A program made the translations under genes and the position numbers. Below are positions 45,021-56,783 of a stretch of DNA of 64,000 nucleotides, piece by piece. Each line of letters starts with the position of its first letter. Position 1 is the first letter of the stretch. The notes beneath the pieces were generated by a model. It did no database searches. It was given only the letters and a program-made list of their open reading frames with translations, and had not been told where the DNA came from. The stretch comes from Pseudomonas viridiflava (lineage in GTDB: Bacteria > Pseudomonadota > Gammaproteobacteria > Pseudomonadales > Pseudomonadaceae): NCBI RefSeq assembly GCF_900582195.1, contig NZ_UTHA01000078.1, positions 124,001 to 188,000 on the forward strand. The letters are read 5' to 3'.

Positions 45021-45036
45021 GTGAAAAAAATGTCAG
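45021..45036 (-). promoter_or_regulatory. ColR binding site before the methyltransferase-inaA operon
   Basis: Read on the minus strand, CTGACATTTTTTTCAC fits the ColR consensus YYNASNNYTTTTTCAC (recalled from P. putida work) at every position. It lies 70 bases upstream of the methyltransferase start. Confidence 0.7.
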
Positions 45037-45118
45037 GTAAACAGACAAATTATTACAGCGTTATACAGGATTCAGACAGGTTAGAGGGAGTAGCCTTGCG
45101 CCACCCCCTGCGTCAGAT

Positions 45119-46387
45119 TTAGCCCAGATCCACTTCGAAGCGGCAGCCATTCGGTTCCATCGTGCTCAGACTGACGGTCCAGCCCTGGTTTTCGCAGATC
45201 CGCTGCACCAGCGATAACCCCAATCCCAGACCTTCGCCACGCTTTTCGCTGCCACGCACGAAAGGCTCGAACATGGCTTCGCGCTTTTCTTCCGGAATGC
45301 CGACACCGGAGTCTTCTACCGCGAAGCCTTTGGCCGTGAGCGTCAGACGAATGAAACCGCTTTCGGTGTAATGCAGCGCATTGCGCAACAGGTTACCCAT
45401 CACGGCATTCAACAGGGTCGCGTTGTAGCGATTATCTGATGGATTGCCCGGTTCGAAGATCAGTGCCAGGCCCTTGCTCTCGATCGGCCCGCGCCACAGA
45501 CATAACAGGCTTTCGGCGACTTGCGAGAGGTTTTGCTGAAGTGCCATGCCGGCATCTTCATGCTGGGCACGCGCCAGCATCAGGAAGGTTTGCACCAACT
45601 CGCGCATTTCTTCACTGGCGCGGGCAATACGCTCGACCTGGGAACGACCGCGCTGGTCGATCCCCGGGTTTTCCAGCAGCAGTTCGCAGGAACTCGCCAG
45701 CACCATCAACGGCGTGCGCAATTCATGGCTGACGTCGCTGGTGAACAAGCGTTCGCGTGTCAGCGCCTGACGCAGGCGCCCCAATGTGGCATCGAAGGCC
45801 ACCGCCAGTTCGCCCACTTCGTCTGCCGCGTAGTCCGGCGCCAGCGGCGGTGCCAGCCCGAGCAACTGATCGCGATGGCGCACTTGTCGGGCCAGGCGCA
45901 CCACCGGCGCCATCACCTTGCGCGCCAGCACCCAGCCGAGGAATACCGCCAGGGCCAGACTGAGCACAAAGCCCACCAGCACCACGGCAAACAGCACGCG
46001 TTCGCGCTCTTCGAAATCGCTTTGATCCTGCAGCAATACATAACGTCGACCGTCGACGATCTCGACCATCGCGTGATACGACAGCTGCTCGCGGAACACT
46101 TCATGGAAACCCGAATCGAGGTGGCGCAGATCCTTGGGCAACTCGAAATCGCCCGGTCCGCCGCTGAAATAGAACAACTGATCCGGCTCCGGACGGTGGC
46201 TCCAGTCCGAGACGTTGTCCATCAGTAGCAGACGCTGCAAATCACCGCCCAGCCCTGCCGAAATCAGCTTTTCTTCGACAAGGTGCACGGTCGCGACGAT
46301 GCCCATGGCAAAGGCACCGGCGACCAGGGCGCTCATCAAGGCGAAGGCGATGATGATCCGCTGGGAAAGGCTTTGCTTAAACTCCAT
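45119..46387 (-). CDS. colS: Sensor histidine kinase ColS
   Basis: A 422-residue membrane kinase. TM1 (about 11-33), a ~95-residue periplasmic sensor (36-131), TM2 (132-154), HAMP, a HisKA domain with SHELRTPL (His221), and HATPase with NLLRNAL, EDSGVGIPEEKRE and GLGLGLSLV. In P. putida ColS senses iron and zinc at the cell surface. The start overlaps the colR stop by one base (TAATG), so the genes are coupled. Neighbours inaA, methyltransferase and PAP2 phosphatase fit the membrane-integrity regulon of ColRS. Confidence 0.88.
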   Translation of the reverse strand: MEFKQSLSQRIIIAFALMSALVAGAFAMGIVATVHLVEEKLISAGLGGDLQRLLLMDNVSDWSHRPEPDQLFYFSGGPGDFELPKDLRHLDSGFHEVFREQLSYHAMVEIVDGRRYVLLQDQSDFEERERVLFAVVLVGFVLSLALAVFLGWVLARKVMAPVVRLARQVRHRDQLLGLAPPLAPDYAADEVGELAVAFDATLGRLRQALTRERLFTSDVSHELRTPLMVLASSCELLLENPGIDQRGRSQVERIARASEEMRELVQTFLMLARAQHEDAGMALQQNLSQVAESLLCLWRGPIESKGLALIFEPGNPSDNRYNATLLNAVMGNLLRNALHYTESGFIRLTLTAKGFAVEDSGVGIPEEKREAMFEPFVRGSEKRGEGLGLGLSLVQRICENQGWTVSLSTMEPNGCRFEVDLG

Positions 46388-47058
46388 TACACATCGGCCA
46401 GCCGGTAACCCACGCCGTGCACGGTGTGCAGCAATGGTTTGGTGAACGGTTTGTCGATCACCTGACGCAGTTGGTGAACGTGGCTGCGCAGGCTGTCGCT
46501 GTCCGGGCAATCATCGCCCCACAGCGCTTCTTCGAGAATTTCCCGACGCAGGACGTGCGGGCTCTTCTGCATCAACACCGCCAGCAACTTGAGGCCGACC
46601 GGGTTGAGCTTCAGCAGTTTGCCGTCGCGGGTCACCTCCAGCGTATCGAGGTCGTAGCTCAGATCGGCGACCTGCAACGCACGGCGGCCGCCACCCTGGG
46701 CACGGCGCATCACCGCTTCGACGCGCGCAGCCAGCTCGGACAGGGCAAACGGCTTGATCAGATAATCATCAGCCCCGGATTTGAAACCCTGCAGACGATC
46801 ATCGAGCTGATCGCGAGCGGTGAGCATGATCACCGGCGTGTCGCGGCGGGCATCTTCACGCAGGCGTTTGCACAGGGTGTAGCCATCGATGCCCGGCAAC
46901 ATGATGTCGAGCACGATCAGGTCGTAATGCTCGGTGGCGGCCAGATGCAGCCCCGACAAACCGTCCTGGGCGCAATCGACGGTATAGCCTTTGAGGCCCA
47001 GATAATCAGCCAGATTGGCCAGGATGTCGCGGTTGTCTTCGACCAGCAGAATTCGCAT
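46387..47058 (-). CDS. colR: Response regulator ColR (OmpR family)
   Basis: A 223-residue OmpR-type regulator. Receiver domain with acidic pair in VEDNRD, Asp51 (LDIMLPGIDG), and TARD/KPF signature positions; C-terminal winged helix ending HTVHGVGYRLADV. GGAGGAGG upstream favours ATG 47058 over GTG 47064, which would sit on top of the ribosome site. Order PAP2-colR-colS agrees with P. putida and with PA4380-PA4381. Two strong ColR-type sites flank the locus. Confidence 0.88.
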   Translation of the reverse strand: MRILLVEDNRDILANLADYLGLKGYTVDCAQDGLSGLHLAATEHYDLIVLDIMLPGIDGYTLCKRLREDARRDTPVIMLTARDQLDDRLQGFKSGADDYLIKPFALSELAARVEAVMRRAQGGGRRALQVADLSYDLDTLEVTRDGKLLKLNPVGLKLLAVLMQKSPHVLRREILEEALWGDDCPDSDSLRSHVHQLRQVIDKPFTKPLLHTVHGVGYRLADV

Positions 47059-47175
47059 GGGCACCTCCTCCGTACGGGGTAACGGCCGTCTTGGCCCGCG
47101 CAGCTTACGGCCAAGTGTGGCTCAGGGCTAGGCGTGTGTCGGGTTGTTTAGCGATAAAAACGCTCATTGCCCACG

Positions 47176-47191
47176 CCAACGTTTTTTTCAC
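47176..47191 (+). promoter_or_regulatory. ColR binding site before the PAP2 gene
   Basis: CCAACGTTTTTTTCAC on the plus strand matches YYNASNNYTTTTTCAC at every position, about 90 bases before the PAP2 ATG and divergent from colR. Confidence 0.7.
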
Positions 47192-47279
47192 TTTCGGTTA
47201 ACAAATCGGCGACGCCAGCACGCGCAGACTCCGCGCGGTTGCGCTCCTCAGAAACTACTTACCGACCAAGGAATTGCCC

Positions 47280-48023
47280 ATGGCGTCGACTTCTGCCCGT
47301 CCCGTTTCCAGGCCACTGAATTTCTGGTTGTGTCTGGGAATACCCGCCGTCGCGGCGATCATTCTGGTACTGCTCGAATTGACCGATCTGGACATGGATC
47401 TGGCCCGACTGTTCTACGACCCGGTTGCTGGCGACTTTATCGGGCGGCACAGTTTTTTTCTTGAAGACATCCTTCACGATCGCGCCAAGCAGGTAGTGAT
47501 CGCGTTCTCGGTGTTTGCCATCCTGGGTTTCATCGGCGCGTTTTTCCTCGCCAGACTAAAACCGTTCAAACGTGAACTGGGCTGTCTGGTGCTGTCGCTG
47601 GGCCTGGCGACCTCGTTTGTCACTCCGGTCAAAGCCGTGACAGCGGTGCAATGCCCGTGGAGCCTGGAGCAATTCGGTGGCCACGAAACCTATAGCAAGT
47701 TGATGGAGCATCGACCGCAGACCGACAAGCCTGGTCGTTGCTGGCCGGGTGGTCATGCGGCGACCGGGTTCACTCTGTTTGCGCTGTTCTTTGTACTGCG
47801 CGATCGGCGTCCGCGTCTGGCGCGTCAGGCATTTGTCTTTGCCTTTGCGCTGGGTTCGGTGTTTTCGATCAGCCGGATGATGCAGGGCGCGCACTTCTTC
47901 TCGCACAACGTGTGGACGGCGATTTTCTGCTGGCTGATTTGTCTGGGGTCGTATTACTGGGTGCTGTATCGCCCGGCGGACAAGGTTCAGCCGGTATTGG
48001 CATCAAACCCAGTTAGCGCCTGA
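47280..48023 (+). CDS. PAP2-superfamily membrane phosphatase (lipid phosphatase-like)
   Basis: A 247-residue protein with about six TM helices and the PAP2 motifs: KAVTAVQCPW (variant of KX6RP), GRCWPGGHAATGF (PSGH variant WPGGH) and SRMMQGAHFFSHNVW (SRX5HX3D-like, with N in the last place). It may dephosphorylate lipid A or undecaprenyl pyrophosphate. AAGGAA precedes ATG 47280. A ColR site upstream and its position beside colR suggest it belongs to that regulon. Confidence 0.85.
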   Translation: MASTSARPVSRPLNFWLCLGIPAVAAIILVLLELTDLDMDLARLFYDPVAGDFIGRHSFFLEDILHDRAKQVVIAFSVFAILGFIGAFFLARLKPFKRELGCLVLSLGLATSFVTPVKAVTAVQCPWSLEQFGGHETYSKLMEHRPQTDKPGRCWPGGHAATGFTLFALFFVLRDRRPRLARQAFVFAFALGSVFSISRMMQGAHFFSHNVWTAIFCWLICLGSYYWVLYRPADKVQPVLASNPVSA

Positions 48024-48037
48024 AACAAAGAACCCAA

Positions 48038-48127
48038 TGTGGGAGCGAGCTTGCTCGCGAATGCAGTGTGTCAAACAACCTATAGGTTGACTGACACGCC
48101 CTCTTCGCGAGCAAGCTCGCTCCCACA
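48038..48127. repeat. REPIN between convergent genes
   Basis: TGTGGGAGCGAGCTTGCTCG and its inverse; the interior has a full inner dyad GTGTCAAACAACCTATAGG... GGTTGACTGACAC. Confidence 0.9.
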
Positions 48128-48160
48128 GTTGTCTACGGTGATGCTGAAATACGGGCAATA

Positions 48161-48194
48161 AAAAACCCCGCTGACTTTCGTCAGCGGGGTTTTT
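48161..48194. terminator. Bidirectional terminator of groEL and the PAP2 gene
   Basis: AAAAACCCCGCTGA-CTTTCG-TCAGCGGGGTTTTT, 23 bases beyond the groEL stop; works on both strands. Confidence 0.93.
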
Positions 48195-48216
48195 GCGTTA
48201 CAGGGGTAAGGCTGGC

Positions 48217-50207
<1,991 letters not shown>

Positions 50208-50349
50208 TGTCGATCTCTCCTAATTGTGGTTTTCATCGGCCGGTGTAGTCCCGGCGGGTTTAACAAATCCGGCCTGCGCCGGTTGCGGTTCGTCGAGCGA
50301 ACCGCGGAAGTCTGTCCGGTTCAATACCGGAAACCTTTCGGTGACCGAT

Positions 50350-50377
50350 ACATAAGGGCGCATAAGCTTATTACAAG
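50350..50377 (-). promoter_or_regulatory. Candidate sigma32 heat-shock promoter of groESL
   Basis: On the minus strand CTTGTAA-N12-CCCTTATGT resembles the sigma32 pattern CTTGAAA-N11-16-CCCCATNT. The leader to groES would be about 140 bases. Confidence 0.5.
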
Positions 50378-50432
50378 GGCGAGGCGAAAAATTTTTCACC
50401 AATGTTCTGCATAAACGGGGTCCCACAAACGA

Positions 50433-50456
50433 ACACGGCACCCGAAGGTGCCGTGC
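50433..50456 (-). terminator. Terminator of fxsA
   Basis: GCACGGCACC-TTCG-GGTGCCGTG(T) on the minus strand, shortly after the fxsA stop, followed by a weak T-rich tract. Confidence 0.7.
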
Positions 50457-50467
50457 GGCTAATGCAG

Positions 50468-50944
50468 TTACTTGCTGTCGCGGTGTTCGAATTCGCCTTC
50501 GATCACATCACCCTCGCGGCCCAAAGGCTGACGCGGTGCAGGACCGCCACGGGGTTGCAGGTCATCGGCGAAGGCGCGTTGGCGCATGGCCTGGTCTTCG
50601 GCGCGCTGACGCATCTTGTTGGCCAGCAGGCGACGCGTGAACGGCAGCAGCATGACCAGACCGACCACATCGCTGATGAAGCCCGGCAGGATCAACAGGC
50701 CACCGGCCAATGCCAGCATCAGGCCTTCGAGCATGGTTTGCGCGGGCAGTTCGCCGCGGTTCAGGCTTTCCCGGGCACGCAGGGCCGTGGCCAGACCGGC
50801 GACGCGCAGCACGAACACGCCGAACATCGAGCCGAGAATGATCAGCAGCAGGGCCGGGAAAAACCCGATAGAGCCTGCCACTTTGACGAATACGAACAGC
50901 TCCAGCACTGGAAACAGCAGAAAGAGCAACAGAAAAGGGCGCAT
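50468..50944 (-). CDS. fxsA: FxsA-family membrane protein
   Basis: A 158-residue inner-membrane protein with three to four TM segments: LLLFLLFPVLELFVFVKVAG, ALLLIILGSMFGVFVLR, and AGGLLILPGFISDVVGLVMLLP, followed by a charged cytoplasmic tail. FxsA is known from E. coli for altering F exclusion of phage T7, and its normal role is unclear. ATG at 50944 has GAGGAA upstream; TTG 50947 is adjacent. Position next to groES is the PA4387 arrangement. Confidence 0.88.
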   Translation of the reverse strand: MRPFLLLFLLFPVLELFVFVKVAGSIGFFPALLLIILGSMFGVFVLRVAGLATALRARESLNRGELPAQTMLEGLMLALAGGLLILPGFISDVVGLVMLLPFTRRLLANKMRQRAEDQAMRQRAFADDLQPRGGPAPRQPLGREGDVIEGEFEHRDSK

Positions 50945-51009
50945 CAAAGTTTCCTCAACGCAAGAAATGCCTTGCAGTAAGCCTTAGATGACGTCGCCCT
51001 TTCGTGAAT

Positions 51010-51741
51010 TCAAGCGTCGGCCACTGCATTTTTTGGCCAGACCTCGGCGTGAGCCAATGAAACCAGGGCTTCGCGCACTTGTGTCGGCGTATTACAAAGT
51101 GCCGGGAACGGCAGCCAGTACAGCGCCTGACCGATGCGCAGGTGCATGCCTTCGGTGTCGATCCCGGCCAGTTGTGCCGGCGCGGTTTTCGGCAGACCGG
51201 TGAGGTCGACGTAGTGCGCGATGGCTTTGGCATGGTCGCTGTTCATGTGTTCGACCATGCTGATCTCGGCTTTGCCGGCGAACGGATTGGCCAGCGTCAG
51301 TTGCTCGACCCAGTGAATCGCACCGAAACCGCCGATGTAGCGGTGACGCACCGGAGTCAGCACCCAGAAATCGAAATCATGGGCCTGGTGGTAGTTTTGC
51401 GAATCGGGGAAATAGCGGTAGTAGCGTTCGGCGGCGGCTTCAATGGCAGCGGCGTCTTCAAGCTTTTGCGCTTCGGCCAGATAGGTCAGGCGACCAACGG
51501 CTTGCACATCATCGGCCTCGCGCTCGCCGACGAGCAGCGAGCATTTCGGGTCTTTTTGCAGGTTGTGGGTGTGCTGGGCGATACGGCTGATCAGGATCAG
51601 CGGCCGGCCCTGCTCGTCCAGGCAGTAAGGCACCACGGAGCCAAAGGGAAAACCGGGCATCGATTTGGAGTGGGTCGACAGCACTCCACGGTATTCCTTG
51701 AGAAGCAATTCTCGGGCATTCTTCGCCACTTCAACGCTCAA
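51010..51741 (-). CDS. HugZ-like heme-utilization / split-barrel FMN-type protein
   Basis: A 243-residue protein. The N-terminal pyridoxamine-phosphate-oxidase-like split barrel (STHSKSMPGFPFGSVVPYCLD, DPKCSLLVGE) is joined to a C-terminal DUF2470-type domain with VEHMNSDHAKAIAHY. This HugZ-type layout is found in heme oxygenase-like proteins. GFGAIHWV in the centre is also a family mark. No heme uptake genes are adjacent, so the function is tentative. It corresponds by order to PA4388. Confidence 0.8.
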   Translation of the reverse strand: MSVEVAKNARELLLKEYRGVLSTHSKSMPGFPFGSVVPYCLDEQGRPLILISRIAQHTHNLQKDPKCSLLVGEREADDVQAVGRLTYLAEAQKLEDAAAIEAAAERYYRYFPDSQNYHQAHDFDFWVLTPVRHRYIGGFGAIHWVEQLTLANPFAGKAEISMVEHMNSDHAKAIAHYVDLTGLPKTAPAQLAGIDTEGMHLRIGQALYWLPFPALCNTPTQVREALVSLAHAEVWPKNAVADA

Positions 51742-51906
51742 TTTATGACTCCTTAAATAGAATCCGTCGAAAAAACGGACAGGCGCCCGGGATCAAGTCC
51801 CCGTGACGCCGGCGGGCAATTCTCATGTGCAACCCAGCCACGGCCGGTGCAGATCGGGAGTCGCTGAAAATAAAAAACTACTCAGACCTGCTATCGGGGC
51901 ATGCGA

Positions 51907-52665
51907 ATGCAACTCAACGACAAAGTAATCATTATCACCGGCGGTTGCCAGGGTTTGGGCCGTTCGATGGCCGAGTATTTCGCCGGCAAAGGCGCCAAGC
52001 TCGCGTTGGTCGACCTCAATCAGGAAAAACTCGACGACGCGGTCGCGGCCTGCAAGGCCAAGGGTGTCGAGGCGCGCAGCTATCTGTGCAACGTGGCCAA
52101 TGAAGAGCAGGTCGAGCACATGGTCGCCCAGGTTGCCGCCGATTTTGGCGCGATCCACGGATTGATCAACAACGCCGGGATCCTGCGCGATGGCCTGCTG
52201 TTGAAGGTCAAGGACGGCGAAATGACCAAGATGAGCCTGGCACAGTGGCAGGCCGTCATCGACGTCAACCTGACCGGCGTATTTCTCTGCTCCCGTGAGG
52301 TGGCGGCGAAAATGGTCGAGCTGAAGAACACTGGCGCGATCATCAACATCTCGTCGATCTCGCGGGCGGGCAACGTTGGCCAGACCAACTACTCGGCGGC
52401 CAAGGCCGGCGTGGCGGCAGCGACGGTGACCTGGGCCAACGAACTGGCGCGTTATGGCATTCGTGTGGCGGGTATCGCGCCGGGCTTCATCGAAACCGAG
52501 ATGACCCTGGGCATGAAACCGGAGGCGCTGGAGAAGATGACTTCTGGGATTCCGCTCAAGCGCATGGGCAAGCCGGAAGAGATTGCGCACTCGGCGGCGT
52601 ATATCTTCGAAAACGATTACTACACCGGGCGTATTCTGGAGATGGATGGCGGGTTGCGTATCTAA
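51907..52665 (+). CDS. SDR-family oxidoreductase (FabG-like)
   Basis: A 252-residue classical [15 protein letters not shown] (TGxxxGxG), NNAG in [12 protein letters not shown], catalytic Ser in [10 protein letters not shown], and YxxxK in NYSAAKAG. The C-terminal PGFIETEMT and [12 protein letters not shown] are usual. It could reduce 3-oxoacyl-ACP or an unrelated ketone; FabG's own fab operon is not here. ATG 51907 (MQLNDKV) is preferred; ATG 51901 is two codons earlier. It matches PA4389 in order. Confidence 0.85.
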   Translation: MQLNDKVIIITGGCQGLGRSMAEYFAGKGAKLALVDLNQEKLDDAVAACKAKGVEARSYLCNVANEEQVEHMVAQVAADFGAIHGLINNAGILRDGLLLKVKDGEMTKMSLAQWQAVIDVNLTGVFLCSREVAAKMVELKNTGAIINISSISRAGNVGQTNYSAAKAGVAAATVTWANELARYGIRVAGIAPGFIETEMTLGMKPEALEKMTSGIPLKRMGKPEEIAHSAAYIFENDYYTGRILEMDGGLRI

Positions 52666-52684
52666 CCCACACACCGAAAACCAC

Positions 52685-52774
52685 TGTGGGAGCGAGCTTG
52701 CTCGCGAAGGCGTCGTATCAGACAACTGATAGCTTGAATGACACTCCGCTTTCGCGAGCAAGCTCGCTCCTACA
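52685..52774. repeat. REPIN between convergent genes, at a synteny junction
   Basis: A TGTGGGAGCGAGCTTGCTCG arm and CGAGCAAGCTCGCTCCTACA arm, with GTATCAG...AATGACAC inside. One arm has the TAC variant. Confidence 0.9.
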
Positions 52775-52797
52775 GGGTTATCGGTGTTGCTGAGTAA

Positions 52798-53892
52798 TCA
52801 ATCGTCGCTGACGGTGATATTCGGCATCGCTGGCGTCGCCGCTTCCTGCAACACAATCCGCGCGCCAACGTGGCGGGCCAGTTCCTGATAGACCATGGCA
52901 ATCTGGCTGTCCGGCTCGGCGATCACCGTTGGCTTGCCGCCATCGGCCTGTTCACGGATCAACATCGACAGTGGCAGCGAAGCCAGCAGTTCAACGCCGT
53001 ACTGGGTCGCCAGTTTCTCACCACCGCCCTCACCGAACAGATGCTCGGCATGCCCGCAGTTCGAGCAGATGTGCACAGCCATGTTTTCCACCACGCCCAA
53101 CACCGGAATGTTGACCTTGCGGAACATTTCCACGCCTTTGCGCGCATCCAGCAACGCCAGATCCTGCGGAGTGGTGACGATCACCGCGCCGGCCACCGGG
53201 ACTTTTTGCGCCAACGTCAGCTGAATGTCACCGGTGCCTGGCGGCATGTCGATGACCAGATAATCCAGGTCGCCCCACGCGGTTTGCGTGACCAGTTGCA
53301 GCAGTGCGCCGGAAACCATCGGCCCGCGCCAGACCATCGGCGTATTGTCGTCGGTCAGGAATGCCATCGACATGACTTCCACACCGTGAGCCTTGAGCGG
53401 CACGAACCACTTCTGATCCTTGACCTCCGGGCGGGTGCGCTCCGGGATGCCGAACATGATGCCTTGGCTCGGGCCGTAGATATCAGCATCGAGAATCCCG
53501 ACCTTGGCGCCTTCACGGGCCAGGGCCAGGGCGAGGTTGGCGGCGGTGGTCGACTTGCCCACGCCCCCCTTGCCCGAGGCTACGGCGACCACGTTCTTGA
53601 CGTTGGCCAGCCCCGGAATCTGCGCCTGCGCCTTATGCGCGGCGATAACACTGGTCACTTCAACCCTGGCGATTACCACGCCGTCGAGGTTCTCGATGGC
53701 CAGTTGTAGCAGTTGCGCCCAGCCGCTCTTGAACAGACCGGCGGCGTACCCGATTTCCAGCTGCACGTTGACGCGGTCACCGACGATCTCGATGTGCTTC
53801 ACGCAACCGGCGCTGACCGGGTCCTGGTTCAGGTAAGGGTCGGTGTATTGGCTGAGGACGGCTTCCACCGCTGCGCGAGTGACGGCGCTCAT
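52798..53892 (-). CDS. apbC: Iron-sulfur cluster carrier protein, Mrp/ApbC family
   Basis: A 364-residue P-loop NTPase. N-terminal MIP18-like domain (1-90), then the deviant Walker [25 protein letters not shown], and the CxxC cluster site in [11 protein letters not shown]. It binds and transfers [4Fe-4S] clusters. ATG 53892 follows GGGCAACTCC-side weak signals; an earlier in-frame start is six codons upstream. It is divergent from metG, a common neighbour of apbC in gammaproteobacteria. Confidence 0.93.
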   Translation of the reverse strand: MSAVTRAAVEAVLSQYTDPYLNQDPVSAGCVKHIEIVGDRVNVQLEIGYAAGLFKSGWAQLLQLAIENLDGVVIARVEVTSVIAAHKAQAQIPGLANVKNVVAVASGKGGVGKSTTAANLALALAREGAKVGILDADIYGPSQGIMFGIPERTRPEVKDQKWFVPLKAHGVEVMSMAFLTDDNTPMVWRGPMVSGALLQLVTQTAWGDLDYLVIDMPPGTGDIQLTLAQKVPVAGAVIVTTPQDLALLDARKGVEMFRKVNIPVLGVVENMAVHICSNCGHAEHLFGEGGGEKLATQYGVELLASLPLSMLIREQADGGKPTVIAEPDSQIAMVYQELARHVGARIVLQEAATPAMPNITVSDD

Positions 53893-54047
53893 GGGCAACT
53901 CCGATAACAAGACTGGGAATAGATGGCGGGTATCCTACCCCTTCTATCCTCTGGACGGCATGCCCGGCAACGATTTGCAGGGGTGAAATATCTTGCCCGG
54001 CGCTTTATAGTGGCCGACCTCCGTTTCATCAAGTAGCGAAGCCCCAC

Positions 54048-56099
54048 ATGTCCGAACCACGCAAGATCCTCGTCACCAGCGCCCTGCCCTACGCCAACGG
54101 TTCGATCCACCTTGGCCATATGCTGGAATATATCCAGACCGATATGTGGGTGCGCTTCCAGAAGCATCGCGGCAATCAATGCATTTATGTCTGCGCCGAC
54201 GACGCCCACGGTTCGGCGATCATGCTGCGCGCGGAAAAGGAAGGCATCACCCCGGAACAACTGATCGCCAACGTGCAGGCTGAACACAGCGCCGACTTTG
54301 CCGAGTTCCTGGTCGATTTCGATAACTTCCACTCCACTCACGCCGAAGAAAACCGTGAGCTGTCGAGCCAGATCTACATCAAGCTGCGTGACGCCGGGCA
54401 CATCGCCCAACGCTCGATCACCCAGTATTTCGACCCGGAAAAGAAAATGTTCCTGGCCGACCGCTTCATCAAGGGCACCTGCCCGAAATGCGGCACCGAA
54501 GACCAGTACGGCGACAACTGCGAAAAATGCGGTGCGACCTATGCCCCGACTGACCTGAAGGATCCGAAGTCGGCCATCTCCGGCGCCACCCCGGTGCTCA
54601 AGGATTCCCAGCACTTCTTCTTCAAACTGCCAGACTTTCAGCAGATGCTGCAGACCTGGACCCGCAGCGGCACTTTGCAGGACGCCGTCGCCAACAAGAT
54701 CGCCGAGTGGCTGGACGCCGGCCTGCAGCAGTGGGACATCTCCCGCGATGCGCCGTACTTCGGTTTCGAGATTCCGGGCGAGCCGGGCAAGTATTTCTAC
54801 GTGTGGCTGGACGCGCCAATCGGCTACATGGCCAGCTTCAAGAACCTTTGCGACCGCACGCCGGAGCTGGACTTCGACGCGTTCTGGGGCAAAGACTCCA
54901 CCGCCGAGCTGTACCACTTCATCGGCAAGGACATCGTCAACTTCCACGCGCTGTTCTGGCCAGCGATGCTCGAAGGCGCAGGCTACCGCAAGCCAACCGG
55001 CATCAACGTACACGGCTACCTGACCGTCAACGGCCAGAAAATGTCCAAGTCGCGCGGCACCTTCATCAAGGCGCGCACCTATCTCGATCACCTGTCGCCG
55101 GAATACCTGCGTTACTACTACGCGGCCAAACTGGGCCGTGGCGTCGATGACCTCGACCTGAACCTCGAAGACTTCGTGCAGAAGGTCAACTCCGACCTGG
55201 TCGGCAAAGTGGTCAACATCGCCAGCCGTTGCGCCGGTTTCATCCAGAAAGGCAACGCCGGCCTGCTGGTCGACACCAATGCCGCACCGGAGCTGACCGA
55301 GGCTTTCCTCGCTGCGGCGCCAAGCATTGCCGACGCCTATGAAGCTCGCGACTTCGCCCGCGCCATGCGTGAAACCATGGCCCTCGCCGACCGCGCCAAC
55401 GCGTGGATCGCCGACAAGGCGCCGTGGTCGTTGAACAAACAGGAAGGCAAGCAGGACGAAGTCCAGGCCATCTGCGCCACCGCCATCAACCTGTTCCGCC
55501 AACTGGTGATCTTCCTCAAACCGGTGTTGCCGCTGCTGGCCGCCGATGCCGAGGCGTTCCTCAACGTCGCCCCGCTGACCTGGAACGACCACACCACGCT
55601 GCTGGCCAACCACCAGCTGAACGAATTCAAACCGTTGATGACCCGCATCGACCCGGTAAAAGTGCAAGCCATGAGCGACGCCTCGAAAGAAGACCTGACC
55701 GCCAGCCAGACCGACACCGGCGCCGCCGCCCCGGCCGGCAATGGCGAACTGGCCAAGGATCCGCTGTCGCCGGAAATCGACTTCGACGCTTTTGCCGCCA
55801 TCGACCTGCGCGTGGCGCTGATCGTCAAAGCCGAACACGTGGAAGGTGCCGATAAACTGCTGCGCCTGACACTGGATATCGGTGACGAGCAACGCAACGT
55901 GTTCTCGGGCATCAAGAGCGCTTACCCGGATCCGTCCAAACTCGACGGTCGCCTGACCATGATGATCGCCAACCTCAAGCCACGGAAAATGAAGTTCGGT
56001 ATCTCCGAAGGCATGGTGATGGCGGCGGGCCCTGGTGGCGAAGAGATTTACCTGCTGAGCCCGGACAGCGGCGCCAAGCCAGGTCAGCGCATCAAGTAA
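54048..56099 (+). CDS. metG: Methionyl-tRNA synthetase
   Basis: A 683-residue class I aminoacyl-tRNA synthetase that charges tRNA-Met. The HIGH-like motif is HLGH (21-24). A zinc-binding Cys set lies around CPKCG...CEKCG (about 145-162), KMSKS at 331-335, and a C-terminal tRNA-binding OB domain begins around residue 578 ([16 protein letters not shown]). The length fits the dimeric long form. It is followed by a strong terminator before rnfA. Confidence 0.98.
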   Translation: MSEPRKILVTSALPYANGSIHLGHMLEYIQTDMWVRFQKHRGNQCIYVCADDAHGSAIMLRAEKEGITPEQLIANVQAEHSADFAEFLVDFDNFHSTHAEENRELSSQIYIKLRDAGHIAQRSITQYFDPEKKMFLADRFIKGTCPKCGTEDQYGDNCEKCGATYAPTDLKDPKSAISGATPVLKDSQHFFFKLPDFQQMLQTWTRSGTLQDAVANKIAEWLDAGLQQWDISRDAPYFGFEIPGEPGKYFYVWLDAPIGYMASFKNLCDRTPELDFDAFWGKDSTAELYHFIGKDIVNFHALFWPAMLEGAGYRKPTGINVHGYLTVNGQKMSKSRGTFIKARTYLDHLSPEYLRYYYAAKLGRGVDDLDLNLEDFVQKVNSDLVGKVVNIASRCAGFIQKGNAGLLVDTNAAPELTEAFLAAAPSIADAYEARDFARAMRETMALADRANAWIADKAPWSLNKQEGKQDEVQAICATAINLFRQLVIFLKPVLPLLAADAEAFLNVAPLTWNDHTTLLANHQLNEFKPLMTRIDPVKVQAMSDASKEDLTASQTDTGAAAPAGNGELAKDPLSPEIDFDAFAAIDLRVALIVKAEHVEGADKLLRLTLDIGDEQRNVFSGIKSAYPDPSKLDGRLTMMIANLKPRKMKFGISEGMVMAAGPGGEEIYLLSPDSGAKPGQRIK

Positions 56100-56116
56100 C
56101 ACTGGGCAGTCAATTG

Positions 56117-56153
56117 ATCCCACAGGCGTGCCCGGCATGCCTGTGGGATTTTT
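56117..56153 (+). terminator. Rho-independent terminator of metG
   Basis: ATCCCACAGGC pairs perfectly with GCCTGTGGGAT across an 11-base loop and is followed by TTTTTC. Confidence 0.92.
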
Positions 56154-56213
56154 CATATCTGGCCGGATAATGCCTAACCTTGAGAGACACCCGCCCGTTT
56201 CGCTGGCAGAACC

Positions 56214-56783
56214 ATGACCGAACTTGTGCTTACGCTTATCAGTGCTGCGCTGCTCAACAACTTCGTGTTGCACTGGCCGCTGGGCGTCGATCCGCTGTTG
56301 GCGGGCAGTCGTCGCCAGGTGCATGCGTTGGGGTTGTCGACCTTGTGTCTGATGTTGCTCGTCGGCGTAGTCGGTTACGTGATCTGGCATTGGCTGCTGG
56401 TGCCGCTTCACCTTGAAGCCCTGCGGTTGTTCGTGTTTCTGCCGTTGAGCGTGTTGCTGATCGCGCCACTGCTGAAACTGTTGGCGCGCGGGCTGCCGAA
56501 TCTGCCCTTCGAAGGTTTATGGCCGTTGTTGCTCGGTAACGCCGGTGTCCTCGGGCTGACGCTGATCAACGCGCAAAACGATCAGGGGCTGCTGCAGGCG
56601 ATAGCGCTGAGCCTCGGTGCCGGGCTGGGTTTCTGGCTGGTACTGAGCCTGTTCCAGGATTTGCGTGAACGTACGGCCGACAACGACATTCCCCTGCCCT
56701 TTCGCGGCTTGCCGATCGATCTGATCAGCGCCGGTTTGATCGCAGTGATTTTTCTCGGATTCAGTGGACTGATCAAAACATGA
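56214..56783 (+). CDS. rnfA: RnfA/RsxA-like membrane subunit lacking the Fe-S cysteines
   Basis: A 189-residue six-TM protein. It keeps the family frame ([12 protein letters not shown] near 14-24, [28 protein letters not shown] at the end). By recalled alignment to E. coli RsxA without gaps, the two cysteines that hold an intramembrane [2Fe-2S] centre are replaced: Cys26 becomes Asp26 (GVDP) and the second becomes Ala110 (GNAGVLG). The only Cys is at 45. It overlaps rnfB by four bases (ATGA). The reading frame is intact, so the change is not simple decay. Confidence 0.88.
   Translation: MTELVLTLISAALLNNFVLHWPLGVDPLLAGSRRQVHALGLSTLCLMLLVGVVGYVIWHWLLVPLHLEALRLFVFLPLSVLLIAPLLKLLARGLPNLPFEGLWPLLLGNAGVLGLTLINAQNDQGLLQAIALSLGAGLGFWLVLSLFQDLRERTADNDIPLPFRGLPIDLISAGLIAVIFLGFSGLIKT

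Noticed and set aside
50208..50467. CIRCE operator before groES
   Set aside because: No TTAGCACTC-N9-GAGTGCTAA dyad; a sigma32-type promoter is the better reading.
53889..56411. 840-codon open frame opposite metG
   Set aside because: Shadow of metG codon bias; no family resemblance, and it crosses the metG terminator.
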